64,000 nt of DNA from assembly GCA_026391075.1 (NCBI GenBank), contig JAPLES010000005.1:136660-200659 (forward strand), read 5' to 3'. A program made the position numbers and the translations under genes. The notes under the pieces are model-generated. The model was not told the DNA's origin. It was given only the letters and a program-made list of their open reading frames with translations, and ran no database searches. The stretch is from Bacteroidota bacterium. Lineage in GTDB: Bacteria > Bacteroidota > Bacteroidia > Chitinophagales > LD1. Below, piece after piece: positions 52,653 to 61,812 of the stretch. The first letter of the stretch is position 1. Each line of letters starts with the position of its first letter.

Positions 52653-53282
52653 ATGACAAAATTCAAAAACTTAATCTTCGATATTGGTGATGTAATTATT
52701 GATATTGACTACTTAGTTACCATTGGTGAATTTCAAAAACTTGCCGCGGTCGACTTCACCGAAATAGTTTCTTACTCTAAGCAACATCACATTTTCGATT
52801 TGTTTGAAACAGGCAAAATTACCGCGCAGGATTTTCGTAACGAACTCAAAAAGTTTTTGAAACCCGATGTGAGTGATGATGAAATTACCCGTGCATGGAA
52901 CTCCATTCTTATTAATTTTCCCGAACAAAAATTTGCGTTGCTCAACGAACTCAAATCTAAATACAACACTTTTGCCTTGAGTAATATCAACGAAATTCAT
53001 GTGGAGGCAATTAACGCTGCAGCAAGAGAAAAGTTAGGCGTAGAAGAGTTGGGTGATTTTTTTCACCGCGTTTATTATTCGAATGAAGTAGGTTTTCGAA
53101 AACCCGAGAAAGAGATTTATGAATTTATTCTGTCGAAGGAAAATTTAAATGCTAACGAAACGTTTTTTGTGGATGATAAAGCTGAAAACGTGGAAGCGGC
53201 AAAGCAAATGGGCATTCATGCCTATCAACTAAAAGACAGAAACCAATTGAATCAATTGTTGCTTGACCTGCAAATTCTATGA
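52653..53282 (+). CDS. HAD-family hydrolase
   Basis: ATG at 52653 gives 209 residues. Motif I FDIGDVIIDID, motif II region FALSNINE, lysine in GFRKPEKEIYE and motif IV FFVDDKAENVEAA, the layout of the epoxide-hydrolase-N / haloacid-like phosphatases (HAD IA, variant 3). Cytoplasmic, phosphatase on an unknown metabolite. Its TGA overlaps the ATG of the next gene (53279). Confidence 0.9.
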   Translation: MTKFKNLIFDIGDVIIDIDYLVTIGEFQKLAAVDFTEIVSYSKQHHIFDLFETGKITAQDFRNELKKFLKPDVSDDEITRAWNSILINFPEQKFALLNELKSKYNTFALSNINEIHVEAINAAAREKLGVEELGDFFHRVYYSNEVGFRKPEKEIYEFILSKENLNANETFFVDDKAENVEAAKQMGIHAYQLKDRNQLNQLLLDLQIL

Positions 53283-54225
53283 AAGCAAAACTCCTTTTGT
53301 ATTCACTATTTACTATTCACTGCTTACTGCTGGTAGCGGTTACGTCTTTCTAGCTGATACTTCGAAACTTTTCTTTGTAAACAACAATGAAATTTATTCT
53401 TCTAACAGAAAGCAACTGCTCTACTTTCAAAAGGGAAATATTTTTTTCAGCGGCACATCAGATGAACGACAGAATATTTTTCTTCTAACCACTTCTATGA
53501 ATCCGGCTTCCAAAAAACTGGAATCGGTTTATGAAAAGGATAGTCGCGAGGCAAGTTTTTCTTTTACCGCCAACAAATTTTATTCAGGCAAAACAGAATC
53601 GGATGATTTGCGACCACGAACAGAATTGATTCATGTTGAACGTTTGAAAAAGTGGCTCGCCTTCTACGCTTCGTATAACGATACGCTTTTAGCTTACTAC
53701 AATTTCGATTCACTTCCGCCTTATGCAGCAATAATTGTAGCTTATACCTTGGCCAAGAAATTTGAGCTGGAGAAAAAAATTGCTATACAACAAACCACGC
53801 AAAAGGTTTTTCAAAATAATACTTACGCTACCATTAAACCCTTTTGGGGAAACACTAGTGCTAATGAATGGATTTGGGATGGAAAAACATTTCACCCGAG
53901 ATGGAATGTTGATCCCAAACTAGCCTGGACCTTTGACGGGCAAACCGTAAAACAGTATTATGGCAACAACATAAATTTGCAATACAATTGGGATGGTGAA
54001 ACACTTAAACCTATCTGGCGAACTAATCGTGCCGAAGAATGGAGTTGGGACGGGCGGCAGATAAAACCCATTTGGGATACCGACTGGGCAAATCAATACA
54101 CGTTTGAAGATAGCCTGCTGAAACCTTGGAGCACTAATCACCCCGAGCGCGAATGGCAGATTGATGGCGATATACCCATGCCGCTTATCATTTTAGTCAT
54201 CAGCGGAATTGCAAAACCATATTAA
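53279..54225 (+). CDS. secreted WDG-repeat protein with a frameshift after the signal peptide
   Basis: ATG at 53279 overlaps the HAD stop and encodes a signal peptide, MKAKLLLYSLFTIHCLLLVA, which hits TAG at 53351-53353. The other frame continues at once with LADTSKLFFVNNNEIYSS, and a single added T in TCTTTCTAG restores SFLADTSK, so a one-base deletion (or read error) near 53350 is likely. The product would have about 315 residues. Its C-terminal third is six ~20-residue repeats with Trp-Asp-Gly cores (WIWDGKTFHPRW, YNWDGETLKPIW, WSWDGRQIKPIW). No catalytic motif; repeat function unknown. Confidence 0.65.
53302..53329. repeat. heptad array (4 units) inside the signal-peptide coding region
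   Basis: Units TTCACTA, TTTACTA, TTCACTG, CTTACTG. In the ATG-53279 frame they encode the hydrophobic core of the signal peptide (SLFTIHCLLL). Confidence 0.75.
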
Positions 54226-54252
54226 ACATGCTTGATTTTTTGCGAGGCGGTT

Positions 54253-54266
54253 CTCCCTTTGGGGAG
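54253..54266. repeat. small palindrome before the YHS lipoprotein gene
   Basis: CTCCC-TTTG-GGGAG, a 5-base perfect inverted repeat in an otherwise unremarkable 103-base gap. No T-run, so not a terminator. It may be a remnant of a dispersed Bacteroidota intergenic repeat. Confidence 0.35.
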
Positions 54267-54328
54267 TTAGTGGGTTGGGTAGCCATTTCAAATTATAACT
54301 TACATTCGCTCCCACTAAAACGCACAAC

Positions 54329-54616
54329 ATGAAAAATACCTTGCTAATCCTAAACCTTTGCGTTGCGCTAGTTCTTGTTTCCTGCAACCAAAATCCAACC
54401 GACAAGGTTACTACTACGCCCATTCCAGATGCTCAAACTATGGATATAAAAGTATCCCAACTTGCGGTGAATAAAGATTTCTTTTGCGGAATGGCTTTGG
54501 AGGAAGGTGACATTAGCGATACTGCTTCATACGAAAATAAAATCTATGGATTTTGCTCGGCCGAATGTAAAGCTGAGTTTTTGAAAAATCCTCAAACCTA
54601 TTTAGCTCAACAATAA
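54329..54616 (+). CDS. small lipoprotein with YHS-like metal-binding domain
   Basis: 95 residues. Signal peptide with lipobox LVSC at about residue 19, a Thr/Pro linker, then VNKDFFCGMALEEGDISDTASYENKIYGFCSAECKAEFLKNPQTYL: the YHS layout with cysteines FCGM and FCSAEC. YHS domains bind copper or other soft metals. The FabH gene starts 8 bases after its stop. Role in metal handling is inferred. Confidence 0.8.
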   Translation: MKNTLLILNLCVALVLVSCNQNPTDKVTTTPIPDAQTMDIKVSQLAVNKDFFCGMALEEGDISDTASYENKIYGFCSAECKAEFLKNPQTYLAQQ

Positions 54617-54623
54617 ACGGTTT

Positions 54624-55622
54624 ATGCTATCAAGTAAAATTATTGGCGTGGGAATGTACGTTCCCGAAACAGTGGTAACCAACGATGACCTTTCGAAAGT
54701 GATGGATACCACAGATGAATGGATTATAGAACGTACAGGAATTAAAGAGCGCAGGTTTTTTAAAGAAGGCGTAGATACCGTCTCAAGCATGGCCGCACAC
54801 GCTGCTGAAATTGCTCTCGAACGCGCGGGAAAAAAAGCGGAAGAAATAGATTTGATTGTAATGGCTACGCTTAGTTCCGACTATAATTTTCCAGGTTCAG
54901 GAGTGCTCCTGCAGCGTAAACTTCCGTTCCGGCAAATTCCTGCTTTTGATGTAAAAGCACAATGTTCTGGTTTTATTTTTGCCTTAAGCATAGCCGACCA
55001 GTTTATCAAAACAGGCATGTATAAAAATGCTTTAGTTGTAGGAAGCGAAGTACAATCCAACGTATTTGAGAAAAGCGACCGCGGCAGAAACATGGCCGTT
55101 ATTTTTGGTGATGGCGCAGGGGCAGTAGTGCTGGAAGCTACCGAAGAAAAGAACAAAGGAATTCTTACCACAAAACTTCATAGTGACGGGCATTTTGCTG
55201 AAGAACTTTATTTGGAACATCCGGGTTCAAGAAGAAAAGAAAGATTTAATGCCAAGATGATGGAAACTGGTGAACTGCTTCCTTATATGAATGGCAAACT
55301 GGTTTTTGTAAACGCATTGAAATATTTTCCGGAAGTAATTCGTGAAGCGCTGGCTTCGTGCAATTTAAAAGATGAAGACATTGACTTGCTTATTCCACAT
55401 CAGGCAAACGCACGTATTACTTCTGCCATTCAAAAAGAAATGAATTTGCCCGATGAAAAAGTAATTTCTAATATTCATAAATACGGAAACACCACAGCTG
55501 CTTCCATTCCTATAGGGCTTTGCGAAGCGTGGGAACAAGGCCGAATTAAAGAAGGCGACCTTATTGCAATTGCAGGTTTTGGCAGCGGGTTTATGTGGGC
55601 AAGCGCGCTTATTCGCTGGTAA
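54624..55622 (+). CDS. fabH: beta-ketoacyl-ACP synthase III
   Basis: 332 residues. Catalytic cysteine C114 in KAQCSGFIFAL, histidine in IPHQANARI and asparagine in KYGNTTAASIP complete the Cys-His-Asn triad. It condenses acetyl-CoA or another starter with malonyl-ACP. It is not in a plsX/fab cluster here, so a specialised (e.g. branched-chain or secondary) KAS III is possible. Eight bases after the YHS lipoprotein. Confidence 0.93.
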   Translation: MLSSKIIGVGMYVPETVVTNDDLSKVMDTTDEWIIERTGIKERRFFKEGVDTVSSMAAHAAEIALERAGKKAEEIDLIVMATLSSDYNFPGSGVLLQRKLPFRQIPAFDVKAQCSGFIFALSIADQFIKTGMYKNALVVGSEVQSNVFEKSDRGRNMAVIFGDGAGAVVLEATEEKNKGILTTKLHSDGHFAEELYLEHPGSRRKERFNAKMMETGELLPYMNGKLVFVNALKYFPEVIREALASCNLKDEDIDLLIPHQANARITSAIQKEMNLPDEKVISNIHKYGNTTAASIPIGLCEAWEQGRIKEGDLIAIAGFGSGFMWASALIRW

Positions 55623-55697
55623 ATTTTCAATTGTATTTTTTGTTTTTTCTATTTCCTTGAATGGTGTAGGTTTACACTCGTCAAAAACAGAACCCTT

Positions 55698-56279
55698 ATG
55701 TTGAACATTGCTTTATTTGGTCCACCGGGAAGCGGCAAAGGAACGCAAGCAACCAAACTGGTAGAGAAATACAATTTGGTGCACCTTTCTACTGGCGATA
55801 TTTTTCGTGCAAACATTAAAGGCCAAACCGAATTGGGCACACTGGCAAAAAGCTATTTAGATAAAGGGCAGTTAGTGCCCGATGAAGTTACCATTGATAT
55901 TTTACAATCCGAAGCAAGCAAACATACCGCTGCCGAAGGATTTATTTTCGATGGCTTTCCGCGCACTATTACACAAGCCGAAGCGCTCGATAAATATTTG
56001 GCTTCGCGAAACACTTCGGTTACCATGATGCTTTCGTTAGAAGTGCCCGAAGAAGAATTGAGAAAACGATTGCTGCTTCGCGGAAAAGATTCAGGCCGAG
56101 CCGATGACCAAAACCCTGAGGTCATTCAAAACCGAATTGATATTTATAATCGCGATACCGCACCGGCAAAAGAATTTTATACGGCTCAAAAAAAGTACCG
56201 CGCAGTAAATGGCGTAGGCGAAATAGAAAGTATTTTCCATGCGCTGTGTAGCGAAATTAATTCTGTACAACACAGCTAA
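55698..56279 (+). CDS. adk: adenylate kinase
   Basis: 193 residues. P-loop GPPGSGKGTQ at the start, then DGFPRTITQAEALD and RGKDSGRADDQNPEVIQNRI. It lacks the zinc or long LID insertion, the short form usual in Bacteroidota. Interconverts ATP, ADP and AMP. Confidence 0.95.
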   Translation: MLNIALFGPPGSGKGTQATKLVEKYNLVHLSTGDIFRANIKGQTELGTLAKSYLDKGQLVPDEVTIDILQSEASKHTAAEGFIFDGFPRTITQAEALDKYLASRNTSVTMMLSLEVPEEELRKRLLLRGKDSGRADDQNPEVIQNRIDIYNRDTAPAKEFYTAQKKYRAVNGVGEIESIFHALCSEINSVQHS

Positions 56280-56311
56280 CCCGATTGCGAAGGTGAACAG
56301 CAAGTCTGTAT

Positions 56312-56346
56312 TCAATCATCAATTTTCAATCATCAATTTTCAATTC
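56312..56346. repeat. heptad array (5 units) directly before the obg start
   Basis: Units TCAATCA, TCAATTT, TCAATCA, TCAATTT, TCAATTC. The array ends two bases before the TTG start at 56349. Confidence 0.85.
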
Positions 56347-56348
56347 TC

Positions 56349-57383
56349 TTGGCTACACGAAACTTTATTGACTACGTAAAAATTTATTGCAAAAGCGGCA
56401 AGGGCGGTCCGGGTGCTTCAAGTTTTCATCGCGAAAAATTTGTGGCAAAAGGCGGTCCCGATGGTGGCGATGGCGGCAGAGGCGGTCACGTTATCTTGCG
56501 CGGCAATTCTCAATTGTGGACTTTGCTCCACCTCAAATATCAAAAACACATTACGGCAGATGACGGTGCCAAGGGCATGGGTGCTTTGTGTTTTGGTAAG
56601 CAAGGAGCCGATAAATATATAGATGTGCCGCTGGGAACAGTTGCAAAAGATTACGAAACAGGCGAAACTATTGCCGAGATAAATGAAGATGGTGAAGAGT
56701 TTATTTTGTATGAAGGAGGCAAAGGTGGCTGGGGAAATAATCATTTTAAAACATCAACCAATCAAGCACCTACTTATGCGCAACCCGGTTTGCCTTCGTT
56801 AGAAGCCTGGGTAATTTTAGAATTGAAATTATTGGCCGATGTAGGTTTGGTTGGTTTTCCGAATGCGGGCAAGTCAACTTTAATTTCGGTGGTTAGCAAT
56901 GCGAAACCCGAAGTGGCAGATTATCCTTTCACTACGCTTGTGCCCAACCTGGGCATGGTGGCTTATAAAGGCGGAAAGAGTTTTGTAATGGCAGATATAC
57001 CGGGAATTATTGAAGGCGCCAGCGAAGGAAAAGGATTGGGCATTCGGTTTTTGAAACACATTGAGCGCAACTCTATTCTGCTTTTTATGGTGCCGGTTGA
57101 TTCAACCGATATTCTGCACGACTATAAAATTCTTATTTCTGAACTGGGCAAATTCAATCCCGAACTTTTGACGAAGGATAAAATATTGGCCATCACAAAA
57201 TGCGATTTAGCCGATGAAGAATTGCTGAAAATGATAGACAAAGATTTGAAGGCAGAAGCCAAGAAGGCGAAGTCTCCACTGAAAGGGTTGTCTATTGTTT
57301 TTATTTCAGCGGCATCTAATTTCAATATCGAAAAATTGAAAGATGCCATTATGAAACTGCTCGAGAAAAAGAATAAAGAGTAA
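56349..57383 (+). CDS. obgE: Obg-family GTPase
   Basis: Starts with TTG ([14 protein letters not shown]), no ATG being available in frame nearby. 344 residues: glycine-rich Obg domain ([16 protein letters not shown] ...), then the G domain with [26 protein letters not shown] and TKCDLA. Essential for ribosome assembly and stress control. The start codon is immediately preceded by a heptad array and the upstream neighbour is adk. Confidence 0.95.
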   Translation: MATRNFIDYVKIYCKSGKGGPGASSFHREKFVAKGGPDGGDGGRGGHVILRGNSQLWTLLHLKYQKHITADDGAKGMGALCFGKQGADKYIDVPLGTVAKDYETGETIAEINEDGEEFILYEGGKGGWGNNHFKTSTNQAPTYAQPGLPSLEAWVILELKLLADVGLVGFPNAGKSTLISVVSNAKPEVADYPFTTLVPNLGMVAYKGGKSFVMADIPGIIEGASEGKGLGIRFLKHIERNSILLFMVPVDSTDILHDYKILISELGKFNPELLTKDKILAITKCDLADEELLKMIDKDLKAEAKKAKSPLKGLSIVFISAASNFNIEKLKDAIMKLLEKKNKE

Positions 57384-57393
57384 TTAGTTCTAC

Positions 57394-57414
57394 TCCTAAA
57401 TCACAAACTCTAAA
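57394..57414. repeat. short heptad array (3 units) at the obg-bshA junction
   Basis: Units TCCTAAA, TCACAAA, CTCTAAA, spanning the bshA stop codon. Confidence 0.5.
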
Positions 57415-58544
57415 TCGTTCTGCTGGCTAATTACCTTGGTGTAATACGCTTCGTATTGCGGTAAAATATTTTTGATGTCGAAAATCTTTGCCTGTGCTAA
57501 AGCATTTGCTTTGAACTCTTTTAAGCGAACTTCATCTTCAAGAATGTAAATGGCATTCTTTGCCATATCTTCAAAATCGCCCACGGTGCTCATGAAACCC
57601 GTTTTGCCCTGAATATTTATTTCGGGAATTCCACCGGCATTAGAAGATATCACTGGAACCTCCACCGCCATGGCTTCCAACGCAGCCAAACCAAAACTTT
57701 CTGTCTCCGAAGGCAGAATAAATAAATCGCTCACTGCGAGCAACTCTTCTACGGCATCTTGTTTACCAAGAAAACGAACATCATCACAAATGCCTAGATT
57801 ACGGCAAAGAATTTCTGTTCCCATTCGCTCAGGACCATCGCCCACTAAAAAAAGTTTGGAAGGAATTTTTTTGCGCACCAGGTCAAACATCTTCACCACA
57901 TCTTCCACGCGCTTTACTTTTCTAAAGTTCGAAACGTGTGTCAAAATTTTTTCTCCGTTTGGTGCAATCGCTTTTTTAAAATGGTCTTTATCTGTTTTTT
58001 TGAACCGCGAAAAATCAATGAAGTTTGGAATCACTTCTATTTCGCGGGTAATGCTAAAGTTCTGATATGTTTCGTCTTTCAAACTTTTAGAAACAGAAGT
58101 AACACCATCGCTGTGATTGATGGAATATTCTACCACCGGTTTGTAGCTCGGGTCTTTTCCTATCAGCGTAATATCAGTTCCATGCAGCGTAGTAACGAAA
58201 GGAAGATTGTAACCTTTTTCTTTCAAAATGCTTCGCGCAATCAATGCCGAGGATGCGTGTGGAATAGCATAATGCACGTGAAGAATATCGAGCCTTTCAA
58301 ATTTCGCCACATCTACAATTTTGCTGGCAAGCGCACTTTCATACGGCTGATATTGAAACAACGGATAATCCAGAGCCGAAACTTCGTGGTAAAAAATATT
58401 CTCGTGAAAAGAATCTAGTCGCACGGGCTCCTGATAAGTAATGAAATGAACCTGATGACCTTTCTTTGCTAGTGCCTTTCCTAATTCTGTGGCCACTACA
58501 CCGCTTCCACCATAAGTGGGATAACATACAATTCCAATTTTCAT
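57396..58544 (-). CDS. bshA: N-acetyl-alpha-D-glucosaminyl L-malate synthase (bacillithiol)
   Basis: 382-residue GT4 glycosyltransferase. CYPTYGGSGVVATELGKALA at the start, HVHYAIPHASSAL, TTLHGTDITLIGKDPSY, PNFIDFSRF and the C-terminal PSETESFGLAALEAMA sugar-nucleotide motif are the BshA pattern. First step of bacillithiol synthesis: UDP-GlcNAc plus L-malate. bshB/bshC are not in the window. Confidence 0.93.
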   Translation of the reverse strand: MKIGIVCYPTYGGSGVVATELGKALAKKGHQVHFITYQEPVRLDSFHENIFYHEVSALDYPLFQYQPYESALASKIVDVAKFERLDILHVHYAIPHASSALIARSILKEKGYNLPFVTTLHGTDITLIGKDPSYKPVVEYSINHSDGVTSVSKSLKDETYQNFSITREIEVIPNFIDFSRFKKTDKDHFKKAIAPNGEKILTHVSNFRKVKRVEDVVKMFDLVRKKIPSKLFLVGDGPERMGTEILCRNLGICDDVRFLGKQDAVEELLAVSDLFILPSETESFGLAALEAMAVEVPVISSNAGGIPEINIQGKTGFMSTVGDFEDMAKNAIYILEDEVRLKEFKANALAQAKIFDIKNILPQYEAYYTKVISQQNDLEFVI

Positions 58545-58645
58545 CTGAACACATTTGTTTTTTAAAGGACAGATGGAATGCTTCGCATTTCATTTTCCAA
58601 TTTCATTTAAGACGAAGCGAATGTAAACAGATTGTAAGAAGAGGT

Positions 58646-61624
58646 TTATTTGTTCAGTGCTTTGTATATCACTTCCTGCAAATCAGTTCTGATATTCATT
58701 TTCACCAACTGATTGTTTTCTGCATTAGGATAAACACGATTGCTCAAGAAAATATAAGTGAGATTATTTTCCGGGTCGCTCCAAACACAAGTGCCGGTAA
58801 AACCCGTGTGACCAAAAACAGAAAGAGGCACGCCATCGTAACAAGGCGAAGGTTTTGTTACATCCGGTTCGGGTTTATCAAAGCCAAAACCCCTACGCGA
58901 AATTTTTGATTGCCGCGAGGTGAAGTTGTGAATGGTACAGGAATCCAGCAATCTTTTTCCATTGTAAGTTCCGTTGTTCAGCAGCATTTGAAAAAGCGCA
59001 GCAAGGTCAAACGCATTGCTAAATACACCGGCATGTCCTGCTACACCTCCATACATGGCCGAACCGGGATCATGCACATAGCCACAAATAATTTGTTTGC
59101 GAAAAGCAGAATCATTTTCTGTTGGGGCAATTCGCGTAGCTGAAAATTTATTGCGCGGCTTGAAACCAATGCGCGTTAAACCCATTGGCTGATAGAAATT
59201 TTCGCTCACAAATTCATCCAACGTCTTACCCGAAACGCGCTCTACAATTTTTTGAAGAATGTAAAAATCATTATCGCTGTAAACATATTTAGGATGCTCT
59301 TCTATTGGAGAATGACTAATGATGCTCCACATGGTATCGGGATAATCACTGCGAATGAAAATAGAATCAGCAACTCGAATAGAAAAACTAGAATCAAAAG
59401 TATTACGATAATATTTTTCGAAGTTGCTATCGACCGTGTTTTTATAAAACATGAAAAAGGCTTTCAATCCCGCTTGATGCGTAAGCACATCGCGCAGTTT
59501 CAAATTTTTGATGGTGGCATCGCGCGGCAAGTCGAGATAATCACTAACAGTTTTATCGAGATTGATTTTTTTCTGCTCACATAATTTCATTACTGCAATA
59601 GTTGTGGCGGCAACTTTGGTTATAGAAGCCAAGTCATATAAATCAGTAGGCTTCACTCTGTCATCAGCTAATTCATAAATTTTTGTGCCATAGCATTTGT
59701 TCCAAATCACCTTTCCATTTTTCGCCATTAACAACTGGCAACCCGGAAACGCTTTGCCATCCATTCCTCGTTGAATAACTTCATCCACTTTTTTCAGAGC
59801 AGAAGTTTGCATTCCCACTTCTTCGGGCGAAGAAATTTTTAAACGATAAACAGAATCAGCAATAAATCCATTGCCGGCTACAAATGTTGGAGAAGCAGTA
59901 ACAGGCAACTTTCCTGAAATTTTTTCTGCCCCAAACAAAGCATTTGCCGCAGCAAGATTGGTGGCATCGTTATCTTCATACGCTTCCAAAATCCATGGAA
60001 TGTATTCGAAGTATTTGAGCGAATACGGATTTCCAAACACACACAAAACAACTTTTGTTCTTCCCGAAAGTGCTTCTACAAATTTTCTTGTTTCCTCTGT
60101 TACGTTATAGTTTTTGGCTGCTGAACGAATCATGGCATGCAAGTCAACGATTACTAAATCGTAACTCGCAAGTGTGTCAAGTAGTGGAGTAAAGAATTTT
60201 TCATTGTGTTCTAATGGCTGATTGAAAAAATCGAGTTCCACAAAATTGTTGATGTGCTGCTGAAACTGCGAACTGCCATTGTTGCCAATAGAAAGCGAAG
60301 CCACTCTTTTGTAATTCCAATCGCGTAGCGGTAATAAATTATTTTGATTAGCCGCAATCGTTATTGCCGCTTCATACAATTTTTGTCGAAGCAACTTTCC
60401 TTTTGCATTGTTTAAATCATCGCGCAGGTTTTCGAGATTAACATGTTGAGGTCTGTTCAAACCGAGCTTGTATTTGTAAGCCAAAACTTTCTTTACGCGC
60501 AGTTCTAATTCGTAAAGTGAAATACACGCACTATCAACCGAAGCTTTTATTTTTTCAATTCCTTTCGATGCGTCTTCACTAAAAACCAAAATATCGCAAC
60601 CTGCCATAAACGCCATTGAATCAACCGTGCCGGGTTTGTAATATTTGGCCACCCCTTTCATGTTCAACGCATCAGAAAAAACCAAACCGTTAAATGCCAA
60701 TGAATCCTGCAAATAATTTGTGGCTATGCGATAAGAAAGCGAAGCTGCCATACCCGTTGAATCAAGCGAGGGCACATTTAAGTGCGCCACCATTGCGCTT
60801 CCTACATTATTCTTAAAAAGAATTTTGAACGGATAAAATTCTAACGAATCAAAAGCAGCAGCACTTTTTGTAATCAACGGTAAATCATAATGTGAATCGG
60901 TATTTACATCACCATGCCCCGGAAAATGTTTGGCGCAGGCAAGCACGCCTTCATCCTGCATACCATCGGCATATTCGATTCCTTTGAGCGCAACTTTGTA
61001 TTTGTCTTCACCAAAACTTCTATCGTTTATAACCGGATTGTTCGGATTGTTGTTTACATCTACGTCAGGTGCAAAATTGATGTTGATGCCAATGCGTTTG
61101 CACTCGCGACCAATCTCTCTTCCCATTTCATAAATCAATTTATTATCAGCCACCGCACCCAATGCAATTTGATGCGGAAACGAAATGGTAGAATCTAAAC
61201 GCATGGCTAAACCCCATTCGCCATCAATGGCAACAAACGCTTTTACTATTGTTGAATCCTGAATTTTATTTGTCCATTCCGCTTCTGCTTCAGGCAATCC
61301 TTTGAAGAAAATTACCCCGCCCGCTTTGCCTTGTTTCATCCAACTCAACACGCTATCCATGTTGTAAAGTTTGCCTTCGGTGTAAGCAGGCAACATAAAG
61401 AACTGACCAATGCGTTCTTCGAGACTAAGCTGATTGAAAACGGAATCAACCCATGCTACACAGGCTTTGTCATTTTTCCAATTTCTGAAATCGGGGTTTT
61501 GAGAAGAAGACGATAGACAGTAGACGATAGACAATAGAAAAATACCTGCGCGTAGCGCAACAACCCGTTCCCATGAAGAAACACGGGATGAAACAAACCC
61601 GTAACCCGTAACCTGTAACTGCAT
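58646..61624 (-). CDS. secreted fusion of GH3 hydrolase and serine beta-lactamase-like domain
   Basis: ATG at 61624 (MQLQVTGYGF) is used; the frame continues further upstream with a TTG/ATG, but this start leads cleanly into a signal peptide with h-region FLLSIVYCLSSS. About 992 residues. GH3 N-terminal barrel with GHGDVNTDSHYDLPL and the nucleophile aspartate in VFSDALNMKGVA, a GH3 C-terminal part, then a beta-lactamase/serine-hydrolase domain with SxxK in SITKVAAT, YSDND and HAGVFSN. This architecture occurs widely in Bacteroidota peptidoglycan recycling or glycosidase proteins. Odd: repeat arrays form parts of the leader. Confidence 0.85.
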   Translation of the reverse strand: MQLQVTGYGFVSSRVSSWERVVALRAGIFLLSIVYCLSSSSQNPDFRNWKNDKACVAWVDSVFNQLSLEERIGQFFMLPAYTEGKLYNMDSVLSWMKQGKAGGVIFFKGLPEAEAEWTNKIQDSTIVKAFVAIDGEWGLAMRLDSTISFPHQIALGAVADNKLIYEMGREIGRECKRIGININFAPDVDVNNNPNNPVINDRSFGEDKYKVALKGIEYADGMQDEGVLACAKHFPGHGDVNTDSHYDLPLITKSAAAFDSLEFYPFKILFKNNVGSAMVAHLNVPSLDSTGMAASLSYRIATNYLQDSLAFNGLVFSDALNMKGVAKYYKPGTVDSMAFMAGCDILVFSEDASKGIEKIKASVDSACISLYELELRVKKVLAYKYKLGLNRPQHVNLENLRDDLNNAKGKLLRQKLYEAAITIAANQNNLLPLRDWNYKRVASLSIGNNGSSQFQQHINNFVELDFFNQPLEHNEKFFTPLLDTLASYDLVIVDLHAMIRSAAKNYNVTEETRKFVEALSGRTKVVLCVFGNPYSLKYFEYIPWILEAYEDNDATNLAAANALFGAEKISGKLPVTASPTFVAGNGFIADSVYRLKISSPEEVGMQTSALKKVDEVIQRGMDGKAFPGCQLLMAKNGKVIWNKCYGTKIYELADDRVKPTDLYDLASITKVAATTIAVMKLCEQKKINLDKTVSDYLDLPRDATIKNLKLRDVLTHQAGLKAFFMFYKNTVDSNFEKYYRNTFDSSFSIRVADSIFIRSDYPDTMWSIISHSPIEEHPKYVYSDNDFYILQKIVERVSGKTLDEFVSENFYQPMGLTRIGFKPRNKFSATRIAPTENDSAFRKQIICGYVHDPGSAMYGGVAGHAGVFSNAFDLAALFQMLLNNGTYNGKRLLDSCTIHNFTSRQSKISRRGFGFDKPEPDVTKPSPCYDGVPLSVFGHTGFTGTCVWSDPENNLTYIFLSNRVYPNAENNQLVKMNIRTDLQEVIYKALNK
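61509..61536. repeat. heptad array (4 units) encoding the h-region of the GH3 protein leader
   Basis: Plus-strand units GACGATA, GACAGTA, GACGATA, GACAATA. Read on the minus strand they code for the hydrophobic signal-peptide stretch LSIVYCLSS. Confidence 0.8.
61594..61621. repeat. heptad array (4 units) at the start of the GH3 protein gene
   Basis: Plus-strand units CAAACCC, GTAACCC, GTAACCT, GTAACTG, immediately after the ATG at 61624 on the minus strand. Confidence 0.8.
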
Positions 61625-61764
61625 AAGCGCGAATAGACAAAACATCTGCCAACAACTAGTATAAAGTGTAAACGCGTTTTCTACTATTTTATGTTGATTG
61701 AAAAAATGCAACGAATAAATTTGGCTAGGAAAAAAGGTTTTTGATTTGTGGGTGATAAAATCAT

Positions 61765-61794
61765 TTTGAGGAAATAGAAATTCATATAGGTTTG
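61765..61794 (+). promoter_or_regulatory. Bacteroidota-type promoter for the enoyl-CoA hydratase
   Basis: TTTG at 61765-61768 and TAGGTTTG at 61787-61794 with an 18-base spacer, an exact match to the TTTG / TAnnTTTG pattern. The ATG follows 19 bases later, so the leader would be very short. Confidence 0.7.
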
Positions 61795-61812
61795 CGCCTT
61801 CAAAATTTTAAA

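Noticed and set aside
54240-54300. Region before the YHS gene as a terminator
   Set aside because: The CTCCC/GGGAG hairpin is short and not followed by a T-run.
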